From JABCPE02 sp963509715 (GTDB lineage Bacteria > Bacteroidota > Bacteroidia > Flavobacteriales > Weeksellaceae): 64,000 bases of DNA. The DNA lies in contig CAUPCB010000001.1 in NCBI GenBank assembly GCA_963509715.1, forward strand, positions 57,434-121,433, read 5' to 3'. Positions 26,152 through 33,260 of this stretch are shown piece after piece (positions within the stretch are counted from its first letter, which is position 1; every line of letters begins with the position of its first letter). The notes under the pieces are model-generated. The model saw only the letters and a program-made list of their open reading frames with translations. It ran no database searches and was not told the origin of the DNA. Position numbers and translations under genes: made by a program.

Positions 26152-27444
26152 ATGGGATTTATTTCATTCATCGAAACAAGACAGATTTTAGACTCCCGCG
26201 GTAATCCTACTGTGGAGGTAGATGTATTTACAGACAGCGGTGCCATGGGGCGCGCAGCAGTGCCTTCTGGGGCGTCTACTGGGGAACATGAGGCGGTGGA
26301 ACTTCGTGACGGCGGTGTAGAGTTTTTAGGAAAAGGCTTGGAAAAAGCAGTAGAAAATGTAAGGGAAATCATCGCTCCTGAAATCATCGGGCTTCCTGTC
26401 ACTCAGCAGAACCTTATCGACCAAATCATGATAGAAGCTGATGGAACTAAAAATAAAGGAAAACTCGGGGCTAATGCTATTCTTGGTGTTTCTCTGGCAG
26501 TGGCAAGAGCCGCAGCGGCGCACCTTAGAATGCCTCTTTATAAATATGTGGGTGGTGTAAATGCTAATACTCTGCCTGTTCCGATGATGAATGTCATCAA
26601 TGGAGGTTCTCACTCTGATGCTCCTATCGCATTCCAAGAGTTTATGATTATGCCAGTGAAAGCAGATTCTTTCTCTCATGCTCTTAGAAAAGGAACGGAA
26701 ATTTTCCATCATTTGAAATCTATTCTGAAATCTCGCGGACTATCCACAGCGGTGGGTGATGAGGGAGGTTTTGCACCGACTTTCAAGGGAACGGAAGATG
26801 CTTTGGACACTTTGCTCCAAGCGATAGAAAAAGCAGGATACAGACCTGGGGATGATATTATGCTGGCATTGGACTGCGCTTCTTCGGAGTTTTATAAAGA
26901 TGGAGTTTATGATTATAGAAAATTTGAGGGAGAAGGTGGAGCTTACCGCACAAGAGAAGAGCAGGTTTCTTACTTGGCTGAACTGACACAGAAATACCCG
27001 ATTATTTCCATCGAAGACGGAATGCAGGAAGATGACTGGGAAGGCTGGAAACTCTTGACAGACAAAATAGGTGACAGAGTGCAGCTGGTAGGAGATGACC
27101 TTTTCGTGACTAATGTAGAGAGACTTTCACAAGGAATAAAACAAGGTGTAGCCAACTCTATTTTGGTGAAAGTAAACCAAATCGGTTCTCTTTCTGAAAC
27201 AATGGCCGCCGTGCAGATGGCTCAGCATAACAAATATACTTCGGTAATGTCCCACCGCTCAGGAGAAACGGAAGATTCTACCATAGCAGACCTTGCTGTA
27301 GCGATGAACTGCGGACAAATCAAAACAGGTTCGGCTTCCCGTTCAGACAGAATGGCGAAATACAACCAGCTGCTAAGAATAGAAGAAGCTCTTGGTGAAA
27401 CGGCGATTTTTCCAGGGATGGATGCCTTTAAAATCAAGAGATAA
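26152..27444 (+). CDS. eno: Enolase
   Basis: The 430-residue glycolytic enzyme interconverts 2-phosphoglycerate and phosphoenolpyruvate. It opens with the canonical ETRQILDSRGNPTVEVDV, followed by VPSGASTGEHEAVELRD, the PVPMMNVINGGSH block, GDEGGFAP, and the metal ligands in ALDCASSEFY, SIEDGMQEDDW and LVGDDLFVTN. The catalytic lysine lies in ILVKVNQIGSLSET near residue 340, and SHRSGETEDSTIADLAVA closes the active site. Length and order match typical bacterial enolases. It has its own predicted promoter, and a TM2-domain gene follows 11 bases later. Confidence 0.98.
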   Translation: MGFISFIETRQILDSRGNPTVEVDVFTDSGAMGRAAVPSGASTGEHEAVELRDGGVEFLGKGLEKAVENVREIIAPEIIGLPVTQQNLIDQIMIEADGTKNKGKLGANAILGVSLAVARAAAAHLRMPLYKYVGGVNANTLPVPMMNVINGGSHSDAPIAFQEFMIMPVKADSFSHALRKGTEIFHHLKSILKSRGLSTAVGDEGGFAPTFKGTEDALDTLLQAIEKAGYRPGDDIMLALDCASSEFYKDGVYDYRKFEGEGGAYRTREEQVSYLAELTQKYPIISIEDGMQEDDWEGWKLLTDKIGDRVQLVGDDLFVTNVERLSQGIKQGVANSILVKVNQIGSLSETMAAVQMAQHNKYTSVMSHRSGETEDSTIADLAVAMNCGQIKTGSASRSDRMAKYNQLLRIEEALGETAIFPGMDAFKIKR

Positions 27445-27455
27445 AAATTAAATTA

Positions 27456-27734
27456 ATGAATAAAATGGAAAATCAAAATTTTCAAAATCCTTCGCCTATC
27501 TATCGAGATAATAAAAAAGTCTTAGCAGGAGTTTTAGCTATCATGTTAGGAGGTTTTGGTATTCATAAATTTATTTTAGGATATACCAAAGAGGGAGTTC
27601 TTCAAATATTAATGAGTTTTTTCTCATGTGGATTAGCGAGTGTTATTCCTTTTGTAGAAGGGATAATTTATCTTACAAAATCTGATGAGGAATTTTACCA
27701 AATTTATCAAGTAGGAAGAAGACCTTGGTTTTAA
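27456..27734 (+). CDS. TM2 domain-containing small membrane protein
   Basis: This 92-residue protein is a TM2-domain protein: a short polar N-terminus, then KVLAGVLAIMLGGFGIHKFILG (first helix, about 20-42; its first part is the recognisable AIMLGGFGIHKFILG), the YTKEGVLQILMS link, and a second helix through about residue 72 ending in the PFVEGIIYL stretch. TM2 proteins are small integral membrane proteins of unknown function, common in Bacteroidota. A second in-frame ATG at 27465 could be the true start. It may be read from the eno promoter, since only 11 bases separate them. Confidence 0.88.
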   Translation: MNKMENQNFQNPSPIYRDNKKVLAGVLAIMLGGFGIHKFILGYTKEGVLQILMSFFSCGLASVIPFVEGIIYLTKSDEEFYQIYQVGRRPWF

Positions 27735-27802
27735 GATGATAATCCAAAATAAATAAAGGATTTCTTTGTGGATTGGATGCTTTTTTTAAAAAATAAAAGA
27801 TA

Positions 27803-28381
27803 ATGAAAAGAAGATTAGTATTATTTCTGATGCTCATGGTTCAGTTTTTCATGGCGCAGAAAAAAGTGGAAGATTATCTACATTTAGGAGATAAATATAG
27901 ATTTGATAATAAGGACTATGAGCTGGTGTGGAGTTCCCATCCAGCAAGTAATTTCTACAAGCAGGAGTATATTTTACCAAACGAAAATGTAGAAAAGTAT
28001 AAGAGACTGATTCTGATAGATTTCATAGAGGGAGATCTGGCTCCAAAGGATGTGCTGAGCGGCCTTGTCAATAGTTTGGAGAACAGCAAGAAGCAAAATC
28101 CCGTTATAAATTATAAAGTTTATGAAAAAAATAATGATTACATGATTGACTTTATAATGAGCGAAAACTCACAGGACGGAAAGGAAGTTCTTATTTTAGA
28201 AAGAAATGTTTATCGATATTTTAGAATAAATACACCGAAGAGAAAGGGTGTTCTGCTTTTCGGTATTAGTGATAGAGCATACACTAAAAAAGAGATGGAT
28301 AATATGTTTTCTGTCTTGAAAAATAAAAAACTTGATTTAGTAAATAAAGTAATCCAAATAGAAGTTCCTAAAATAAAATAA
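27803..28381 (+). CDS. Hypothetical secreted protein
   Basis: The 192-residue product begins with a clear signal peptide (MKRRLVLFLMLMVQFFMAQ, cleavage after about residue 18) and continues as a soluble, charged protein without other membrane segments. I recognise no domain; it contains no lipobox cysteine, so it is probably periplasmic or secreted rather than lipidated. The pattern of alternating hydrophobic residues (YELVWSS, NYKVYEKNNDYMIDFIMSEN) suggests a beta-rich fold. It stands 68 bases after the TM2 gene and 52 bases before the arginine-deiminase-like gene, with no clear shared function. Confidence 0.75.
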   Translation: MKRRLVLFLMLMVQFFMAQKKVEDYLHLGDKYRFDNKDYELVWSSHPASNFYKQEYILPNENVEKYKRLILIDFIEGDLAPKDVLSGLVNSLENSKKQNPVINYKVYEKNNDYMIDFIMSENSQDGKEVLILERNVYRYFRINTPKRKGVLLFGISDRAYTKKEMDNMFSVLKNKKLDLVNKVIQIEVPKIK

Positions 28382-28433
28382 TTTTTAAGGAAGGAAAATA
28401 ACAAGTCTTTTCTTAACATTACAGCAAAAAATT

Positions 28434-29348
28434 ATGAAATTAAATATTAATAACGAAACAGGAAAATTAAAATCTGTAGTTCTTGGTCAGCCAGTATCTA
28501 TGGGAGCAGACCCTACTCTGGAGGAGAGCTATGATGCGAAATCATACCATACCATCCAGCAGGGTGTCTATCCAAAGGAAGAAGATATTATCAATGAAAT
28601 GACTGAGTTTGAGAAAGTTCTCAAGAAATACGATGTGGAGGTTATTCGTCCAGATATTATCAAAGATTACAATCAGGTATTCGCGCGAGATGTGGCGTTT
28701 GTCATAGAAGATAAGATGATATTGTCTAACCTTATTCCAGACAGAGCCGATGAACAGGAAGCTTACTCCAAAATATTCGAACAAGTGGAGTGGCGTAAAA
28801 TCATCAACCTGCCAGACACAGCCCACATAGAAGGGGGGGATGTGATAGTATGGAATGATTTTCTATTCATAGGAACTTGTTTTAGTGAGGATTATAGAAA
28901 TTTCAAAACGGCGAGAACTAACGAATACGCCATAGAAATTCTCAAAGAATATTTTCCTAAAAAAAGGATAATAGACCTAGAACTAAAAAAGAATGACACT
29001 GTTCCGTATGAAGGTATTTTGCATCTGGATTGTACATTTAATCCCGTAGGAAAGGACAAATGTATCATCTACAAAGATGGATTTGTGGATGAAAGCGATT
29101 ACAGACTGATTTTGGATATTTTTGGGGAAGAAAATTGTTTCCATGTTACCAAAGAAGAAATGTTTGAAATGAATCCTAATATTTTTTCGATTTCGCCAGA
29201 AGTAGTTGTTTCGGATGCCGCTTTCACAAGGATGAACAGACATTTACAAGATGTTTGGAATATTAAAGTAGAAGAAATTCCTTATCGCGAGATATCCAAA
29301 ATGGGAGGGCTTTTAAGATGCTCTACCATGCCGCTGGTAAGGGAATAA
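28434..29348 (+). CDS. Arginine deiminase-like guanidino-modifying enzyme
   Basis: The 304-residue protein belongs to the pentein superfamily of arginine deiminases, DDAHs and amidinotransferases. It shows VFARDVAFV, the conserved HIEGGDV near residue 130, a catalytic histidine in ILHLDCTF at about residue 197 and a catalytic cysteine in LLRCSTMPL at about residue 296. These are the elements of the Cys-His-acid site that attacks a guanidinium carbon. Candidate reactions are arginine to citrulline plus ammonia, dimethylarginine hydrolysis, or amidino transfer. The next gene encodes a CtlX-type citrulline hydrolase, which favours an arginine-degradation role, but the substrate is not proven by sequence. 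Confidence 0.85.
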   Translation: MKLNINNETGKLKSVVLGQPVSMGADPTLEESYDAKSYHTIQQGVYPKEEDIINEMTEFEKVLKKYDVEVIRPDIIKDYNQVFARDVAFVIEDKMILSNLIPDRADEQEAYSKIFEQVEWRKIINLPDTAHIEGGDVIVWNDFLFIGTCFSEDYRNFKTARTNEYAIEILKEYFPKKRIIDLELKKNDTVPYEGILHLDCTFNPVGKDKCIIYKDGFVDESDYRLILDIFGEENCFHVTKEEMFEMNPNIFSISPEVVVSDAAFTRMNRHLQDVWNIKVEEIPYREISKMGGLLRCSTMPLVRE

Positions 29349-29361
29349 AAAAATAGAGAAA

Positions 29362-30285
29362 ATGCAGACAACCAACACCGTTCTTATGATAGAGCCTGTG
29401 GCGTTTGGCTACAATGCCCAGACTGCCGAGAATAACTATTTCCAAATAAACTCCGAGAACGAAAACACTCAGCTGAAAGCCTTGGCTGAGTTTAGTGCTT
29501 TTGTGGAAAAACTCCGTTCTCATGGAATCAATGTTATCGTGGTTAAAGACACTTTGGAGCCACATACGCCAGATTCTATTTTTCCAAATAACTGGGTGAG
29601 TTTCAGTCCAGAGGGAAGGGTAGTTCTCTATCCGATGTTCGCGCCGAACCGAAGAGATGAGCGCCGAATGGACATCATAGAAAAGCTGAAAAATGAAGGT
29701 TTTGAGATAAAGGAAATCGTGGATTTTACCCAGCACGAAAAGGAAAACAAGTTTTTGGAAGGAACGGGGAGCATCATCTTTGACCAAGATAATAAGATAG
29801 CATACGGCTCGGTTTCTGTCCGTCTGGATGAGGATTTGTTCCGTGAATTTTGCACGAAAATTGGTTTTAAACCTGTTATTTTTCATTCATATCAGACCAT
29901 AGACCACCAGCGTATGCCTATCTATCATACCAATGTGATGATGTGTCTGGCAGACCAGTTTGCAGTGATTTGTCTCGATTGTATAGATGATGAAACGGAG
30001 CGAAAACAAGTAGCAGAAACGATAGAGAAATCAGGAAAAGAAATCATAGCCATCACCGAAGAGCAGATGCATAATTTTGCGGGAAATATGCTCCAGCTGC
30101 ATAACAACAAAGGAGAAAAGTTCCTGATAATGAGCCAGACGGCATACGGCTCACTCACGCAGGAGCAGATAAAAAATATTGAAAAATATAGCGAAATCAT
30201 TTCTTCTGATTTGAGGACGATAGAAATCAACGGCGGCGGCGGTGCCAGATGTATGCTTGCGGAAGTATTTTTACCAAAGAAATAG
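29362..30285 (+). CDS. ctlX: Citrulline utilization hydrolase CtlX family protein
   Basis: The 307-residue protein is a second pentein-fold enzyme, distinct from its neighbour. It has the CtlX-type opening VLMIEPVAFGYNAQT, PDSIFPNNWVSF, FLEGTGSIIFD, the histidine in PIYHTNVMM and the terminal cysteine in NGGGGARCMLAE at about residue 297. Family members support growth on citrulline, presumably by hydrolysing its ureido group to give ornithine; some have been annotated as amidinotransferases. It starts 13 bases after the arginine-deiminase-like gene. Together they could convert arginine to citrulline and on to ornithine, which is an inference. Confidence 0.88.
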   Translation: MQTTNTVLMIEPVAFGYNAQTAENNYFQINSENENTQLKALAEFSAFVEKLRSHGINVIVVKDTLEPHTPDSIFPNNWVSFSPEGRVVLYPMFAPNRRDERRMDIIEKLKNEGFEIKEIVDFTQHEKENKFLEGTGSIIFDQDNKIAYGSVSVRLDEDLFREFCTKIGFKPVIFHSYQTIDHQRMPIYHTNVMMCLADQFAVICLDCIDDETERKQVAETIEKSGKEIIAITEEQMHNFAGNMLQLHNNKGEKFLIMSQTAYGSLTQEQIKNIEKYSEIISSDLRTIEINGGGGARCMLAEVFLPKK

Positions 30286-30303
30286 CAGAAAAAAGTTTTA
30301 ATC

Positions 30304-31059
30304 ATGACAGAAAACATCAAAAAATTACAAGAGTTATTGGACTGCGAGGTCATTCCAGTTGCCCAAAATACAGCACCAAAACAATTGGTAGAAACTTATC
30401 TAAATCTTTGGAAGGAAGGCAAAGAGCAGAAATTCACGCCCGTGATAGTGACGGCGGATGATATATTGCTTGAAAAATTTGAATTGGATTTGGAGGATTT
30501 GGATTTACCTTTTACAAAGGAAGGAATGAAAACTTATCGTGAAAAAATCCTTGCTGAAACACAGAAACTGAACGGAGCCGATTTTTATAAAGAAGAGAAA
30601 AAAGAGCTTTTGGGAGAGGTTTCTGCCGATGAAATCCACTGGGAAGCGCCAGAAGATGAGGAGTTGATGTTTAGTTCATATTTGGATATTGATTATGATG
30701 ATGAGAGCAAAAGCACGATAAAAGAAGATGTAGTCATCGTAAAACTTCCAACAGAGAAATCCTATGAAGCCTTTGCATGGCTTCCGATGGGCGGGTTTAA
30801 TGACTGTCCACTTTCAGCTGAAATGACTGCGATGGCAAAATATTGGCACGAAAAACACGGAGCAGAGCCAGCGACAATCACCTATGATACGGCAGAATTT
30901 TACCTAAATCAGCCAGTTTCTGATAAAGAAGCCTTGGTGGAACTTGCCATAGAGCAGTATCTCTTTGATGTGGATATCGTGGAGCAGGGCGTGGGCGATG
31001 TGGAATCCCTTGTGGAGACGCTTTATCAAAACAAGCAGTGGTATTTTTGGTGGGATTAA
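30304..31059 (+). CDS. DUF4253 domain protein
   Basis: The 251-residue cytoplasmic protein ends in a typical DUF4253 domain: FAWLPMGGFNDCPLSAEM, then YWHEKHGAEPATITYDTAEF, EQYLFDVDIVEQGVGDVESL and the terminal WYFWWD signature. The N-terminal 90 residues are less conserved. DUF4253 has no assigned biochemical role; members occur widely, often next to toxin-immunity or hypothetical genes. It starts 18 bases after ctlX and is followed 7 bases later by the aspartyl protease gene, so all four genes may share a transcript. I see no catalytic motif in it. Confidence 0.85.
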   Translation: MTENIKKLQELLDCEVIPVAQNTAPKQLVETYLNLWKEGKEQKFTPVIVTADDILLEKFELDLEDLDLPFTKEGMKTYREKILAETQKLNGADFYKEEKKELLGEVSADEIHWEAPEDEELMFSSYLDIDYDDESKSTIKEDVVIVKLPTEKSYEAFAWLPMGGFNDCPLSAEMTAMAKYWHEKHGAEPATITYDTAEFYLNQPVSDKEALVELAIEQYLFDVDIVEQGVGDVESLVETLYQNKQWYFWWD

Positions 31060-31066
31060 ACTAAAA

Positions 31067-32242
31067 ATGAGAAATATGAAAAGCAAGATTATCAAAGGAA
31101 TATTCTTTTTAATGGGATTATTTAAGGTTCAGGCTCAGGATGTAACGCTTCCATTTGAATTGTATGAAGATAAGTATATTTTGATAAAACTTCCTACAGA
31201 GAAGGATAGTTTGACATTTTATTTTGATACAGGAGCTACAGCCACATTACTGGACAAGGAGACGGCAGGTAAGTTTGGACTAAAAGCAAATTATCAACAG
31301 AAAGTTTCAGGGGCAGGAGGAGAAAAGGTATATGATATGGTTTTGAATCAAAAAATTTTCCTTACCAAAGACAAAAATATAGATGGAGTACATTTCGTAC
31401 TTGAAGATTTATCAAGGCTAAAAAGTCTTTTGGAGAAGCCTTTTGATGGGATTATTGGTAATGATATTATCAAAAATTATGTTACCAAGATAGATTTTGA
31501 GAAAAAACAAATAGAACTATACAAGGATACCATGCCTGATAAGGAGGGGTTCACAGGAATTTCTTTTAGTTTTAAGAATAATATACCAATCCCTCAGTTT
31601 CCTATTACAGTAGAAATGGATGGTGGATGGAAGTTTACAGGAGATGTTTTTTTTGATAGTGGGGCAGGGCTTTCATTACTTTTTAATGCACCATTTGTAG
31701 AGGAAAATTACCTTACTTATAAGTTGGGTAAAAGTTTCGTTACTGATTCAAATAACCTTAGTAATAAAACGAAAACAGTAAATACTAAAATTAAAAGGAT
31801 AAAATTAGGAAGTTTCACATTTGATAATGTTCCAGTTGCTTTATCTTCTGATAAAGAAGGTGTAAGTTCTTATAAAGAATATTTGGGGATTTTGGGGAGT
31901 GAGATTATCAATCGTTTTAATATTATTTTGGATTACAAGGATATGATATTGTATATAAAACCTAACTATTTATATAACAATAAGTTTGTAATCCCAGTAA
32001 GTCCTATTAAATTAAAAAAATCTGAAAGTGGAATTTTAATTTCCAGTGTGGTTGAAAACTCAGAAGCAGAAAAATTGGGACTAAAAGAAGGGCAAAAGAT
32101 AATATCTATAAATGGTAAAGTTTCTAATGATATAGCGGTTTATCGTAAGATGCTGAGTCAAAAGAACAAAAATATTGTCATAAAATATCTGGATGGTGAA
32201 GAAGAGAAAAAAATAAAATTAAAATTAAAAGAACTTCTATAA
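31067..32242 (+). CDS. Exported retropepsin-like aspartyl protease with PDZ domain
   Basis: The 391-residue protein has a signal peptide (about 1-24, ending VQAQ), two aspartyl-protease lobes and a C-terminal PDZ domain (about 310-385, with AEKLGLKEGQKIISINGK). Lobe one carries FYFDTGATATLL with D54, lobe two carries VFFDSGAGLSLL with D197, so both catalytic aspartates of a pepsin-like pair lie in one chain. Processing of periplasmic or surface proteins is likely; the substrate is unknown. I chose the ATG at 31067 (an alternative is 31076). A longer reading from 30965 would overlap the DUF4253 gene and lose the signal peptide. Confidence 0.88.
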   Translation: MRNMKSKIIKGIFFLMGLFKVQAQDVTLPFELYEDKYILIKLPTEKDSLTFYFDTGATATLLDKETAGKFGLKANYQQKVSGAGGEKVYDMVLNQKIFLTKDKNIDGVHFVLEDLSRLKSLLEKPFDGIIGNDIIKNYVTKIDFEKKQIELYKDTMPDKEGFTGISFSFKNNIPIPQFPITVEMDGGWKFTGDVFFDSGAGLSLLFNAPFVEENYLTYKLGKSFVTDSNNLSNKTKTVNTKIKRIKLGSFTFDNVPVALSSDKEGVSSYKEYLGILGSEIINRFNIILDYKDMILYIKPNYLYNNKFVIPVSPIKLKKSESGILISSVVENSEAEKLGLKEGQKIISINGKVSNDIAVYRKMLSQKNKNIVIKYLDGEEEKKIKLKLKELL

Positions 32243-32250
32243 ATATATAA

Positions 32251-32281
32251 AGTCTCCACTGCTAAAATAGTGGAGATTTTT
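32251..32281 (+). terminator. Terminator after the aspartyl protease gene
   Basis: An 8-bp stem (32253-32260 with 32269-32276) with an 8-base loop is followed by a T-run, ending the arginine-deiminase to protease transcript. Confidence 0.75.
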
Positions 32282-32408
32282 AGTTAAATTTCTGAAATAA
32301 TTAGAAAAACACAAACGAGAGTTCATCTGAACTTTACCAAAGAAACGCCGAAGCAAAAACAAAAGTTCACACAAAAACAGGTAAAGCAAATTATTCAAAT
32401 AAAAGATA

Positions 32409-32750
32409 ATGAAAAAGAAGAATATTATAATAATGTTTCTGCTAAGCATCATTGTAATAAATGTATCTGAATATATTATAAGAAAAATACAAAAACAAAA
32501 TATATATAAAACAGAAATAAAAGGCGTGGTTTGGGATATTTTTCTAAAAAGAGGAGGAAACCATTACCGTTATAATAGAAATGATAAAGGAGACTATTTT
32601 GTAGATGAACATTTTTTCAATGATAAACCTTCAAATATTATAAAAAAGAATGATTCTGTATATAAAGCGCTTAACAGCGAAAAACTCTATATATACAGAA
32701 AAATAAATAATACTTATGTCCTTGTTGGGCAAAGTCAAAAATGGTGGTAA
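32409..32750 (+). CDS. Hypothetical small membrane-anchored protein
   Basis: The 113-residue basic protein has an N-terminal hydrophobic segment (about 5-20, IIIMFLLSIIVINVSE) with no clear cleavage site, so it is probably an anchored protein with its C-terminal 90 residues outside the cytoplasm. I recognise no family. The body is rich in Lys, Asn and Tyr and ends QSQKWW. It lies alone between two terminators, and its upstream 166 bases carry no recognisable promoter element. The AT-rich codon use and isolation fit a lineage-specific or recently acquired gene. Confidence 0.55.
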   Translation: MKKKNIIIMFLLSIIVINVSEYIIRKIQKQNIYKTEIKGVVWDIFLKRGGNHYRYNRNDKGDYFVDEHFFNDKPSNIIKKNDSVYKALNSEKLYIYRKINNTYVLVGQSQKWW

Positions 32751-32786
32751 GGGATAATATCCCAAATGTATTTTTTACTCAAAATA

Positions 32787-32822
32787 AAAATCTCCTTATC
32801 AAAACGATGAGGAGATTTTAGT
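32787..32822. terminator. Bidirectional terminator between 32750 and aroQ
   Basis: A 14-bp stem with one T-G pair (32787-32800 with 32806-32819) and a 5-base loop sits between two convergent genes, with A- and T-runs on the flanks. Confidence 0.85.
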
Positions 32823-32848
32823 TTAAATTTTTAAAAACAATAAAAACT

Positions 32849-33256
32849 TTATTTCAAACTTAAGACAGCCAGTCGGTAGCCATCTAACCCAAATCCAGAG
32901 ATGACGCCGCTGCAATGAACTGCAGTTACTGATTTTTGTCTAAATTCTTCTCTCGCATAGATGTTGCTGATATGGACTTCTATTTTTGGTTTTTGAATGT
33001 TTCTGAGACAGTCCGCAATCGCATAGGAGTAATGTGTATAGGCAGCAGGATTGATGATAAGAGCCTCATAATCATCTTCTTGCAGTCTGTTGATGATTTC
33101 TCCCTCTACATTGGATTGGAAAAATAGAATTTCATCTTCGGGAAATTTTTCCTTTAGATTTTCTAAAAAATCAGCCATAGAAACCGTGCCATAGATTTCA
33201 GGCTCACGAGCTCCGAGGAGGTTTAGATTAGGGCCATTGACGATTAGAATTTTCAT
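32849..33256 (-). CDS. aroQ: 3-dehydroquinate dehydratase, type II
   Basis: The 135-residue enzyme dehydrates 3-dehydroquinate to 3-dehydroshikimate in the shikimate pathway. The N-terminal VNGPNLNLLGAREPEIYG contains the catalytic tyrosine Y22; INPAAYTHYSYAI binds substrate, and EVHISNIYAREEFR contains the catalytic histidine and substrate-binding residues. VISGFGLDGYRLA is the usual C-terminal piece. It starts only 4 bases after the lon stop and has no visible promoter of its own, so it is probably transcribed with lon. Confidence 0.97.
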   Translation of the reverse strand: MKILIVNGPNLNLLGAREPEIYGTVSMADFLENLKEKFPEDEILFFQSNVEGEIINRLQEDDYEALIINPAAYTHYSYAIADCLRNIQKPKIEVHISNIYAREEFRQKSVTAVHCSGVISGFGLDGYRLAVLSLK

Positions 33257-33260
33257 ACCT

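Noticed and set aside
30965..31066. Longer N-terminus for the aspartyl protease
   Set aside because: It overlaps the DUF4253 gene in another frame and would bury the signal peptide.
32282..32408. Short open frame before the 113-residue gene as a gene relic
   Set aside because: About fifty codons of lysine/glutamine-rich sequence with no recognisable similarity; chance is a sufficient explanation.
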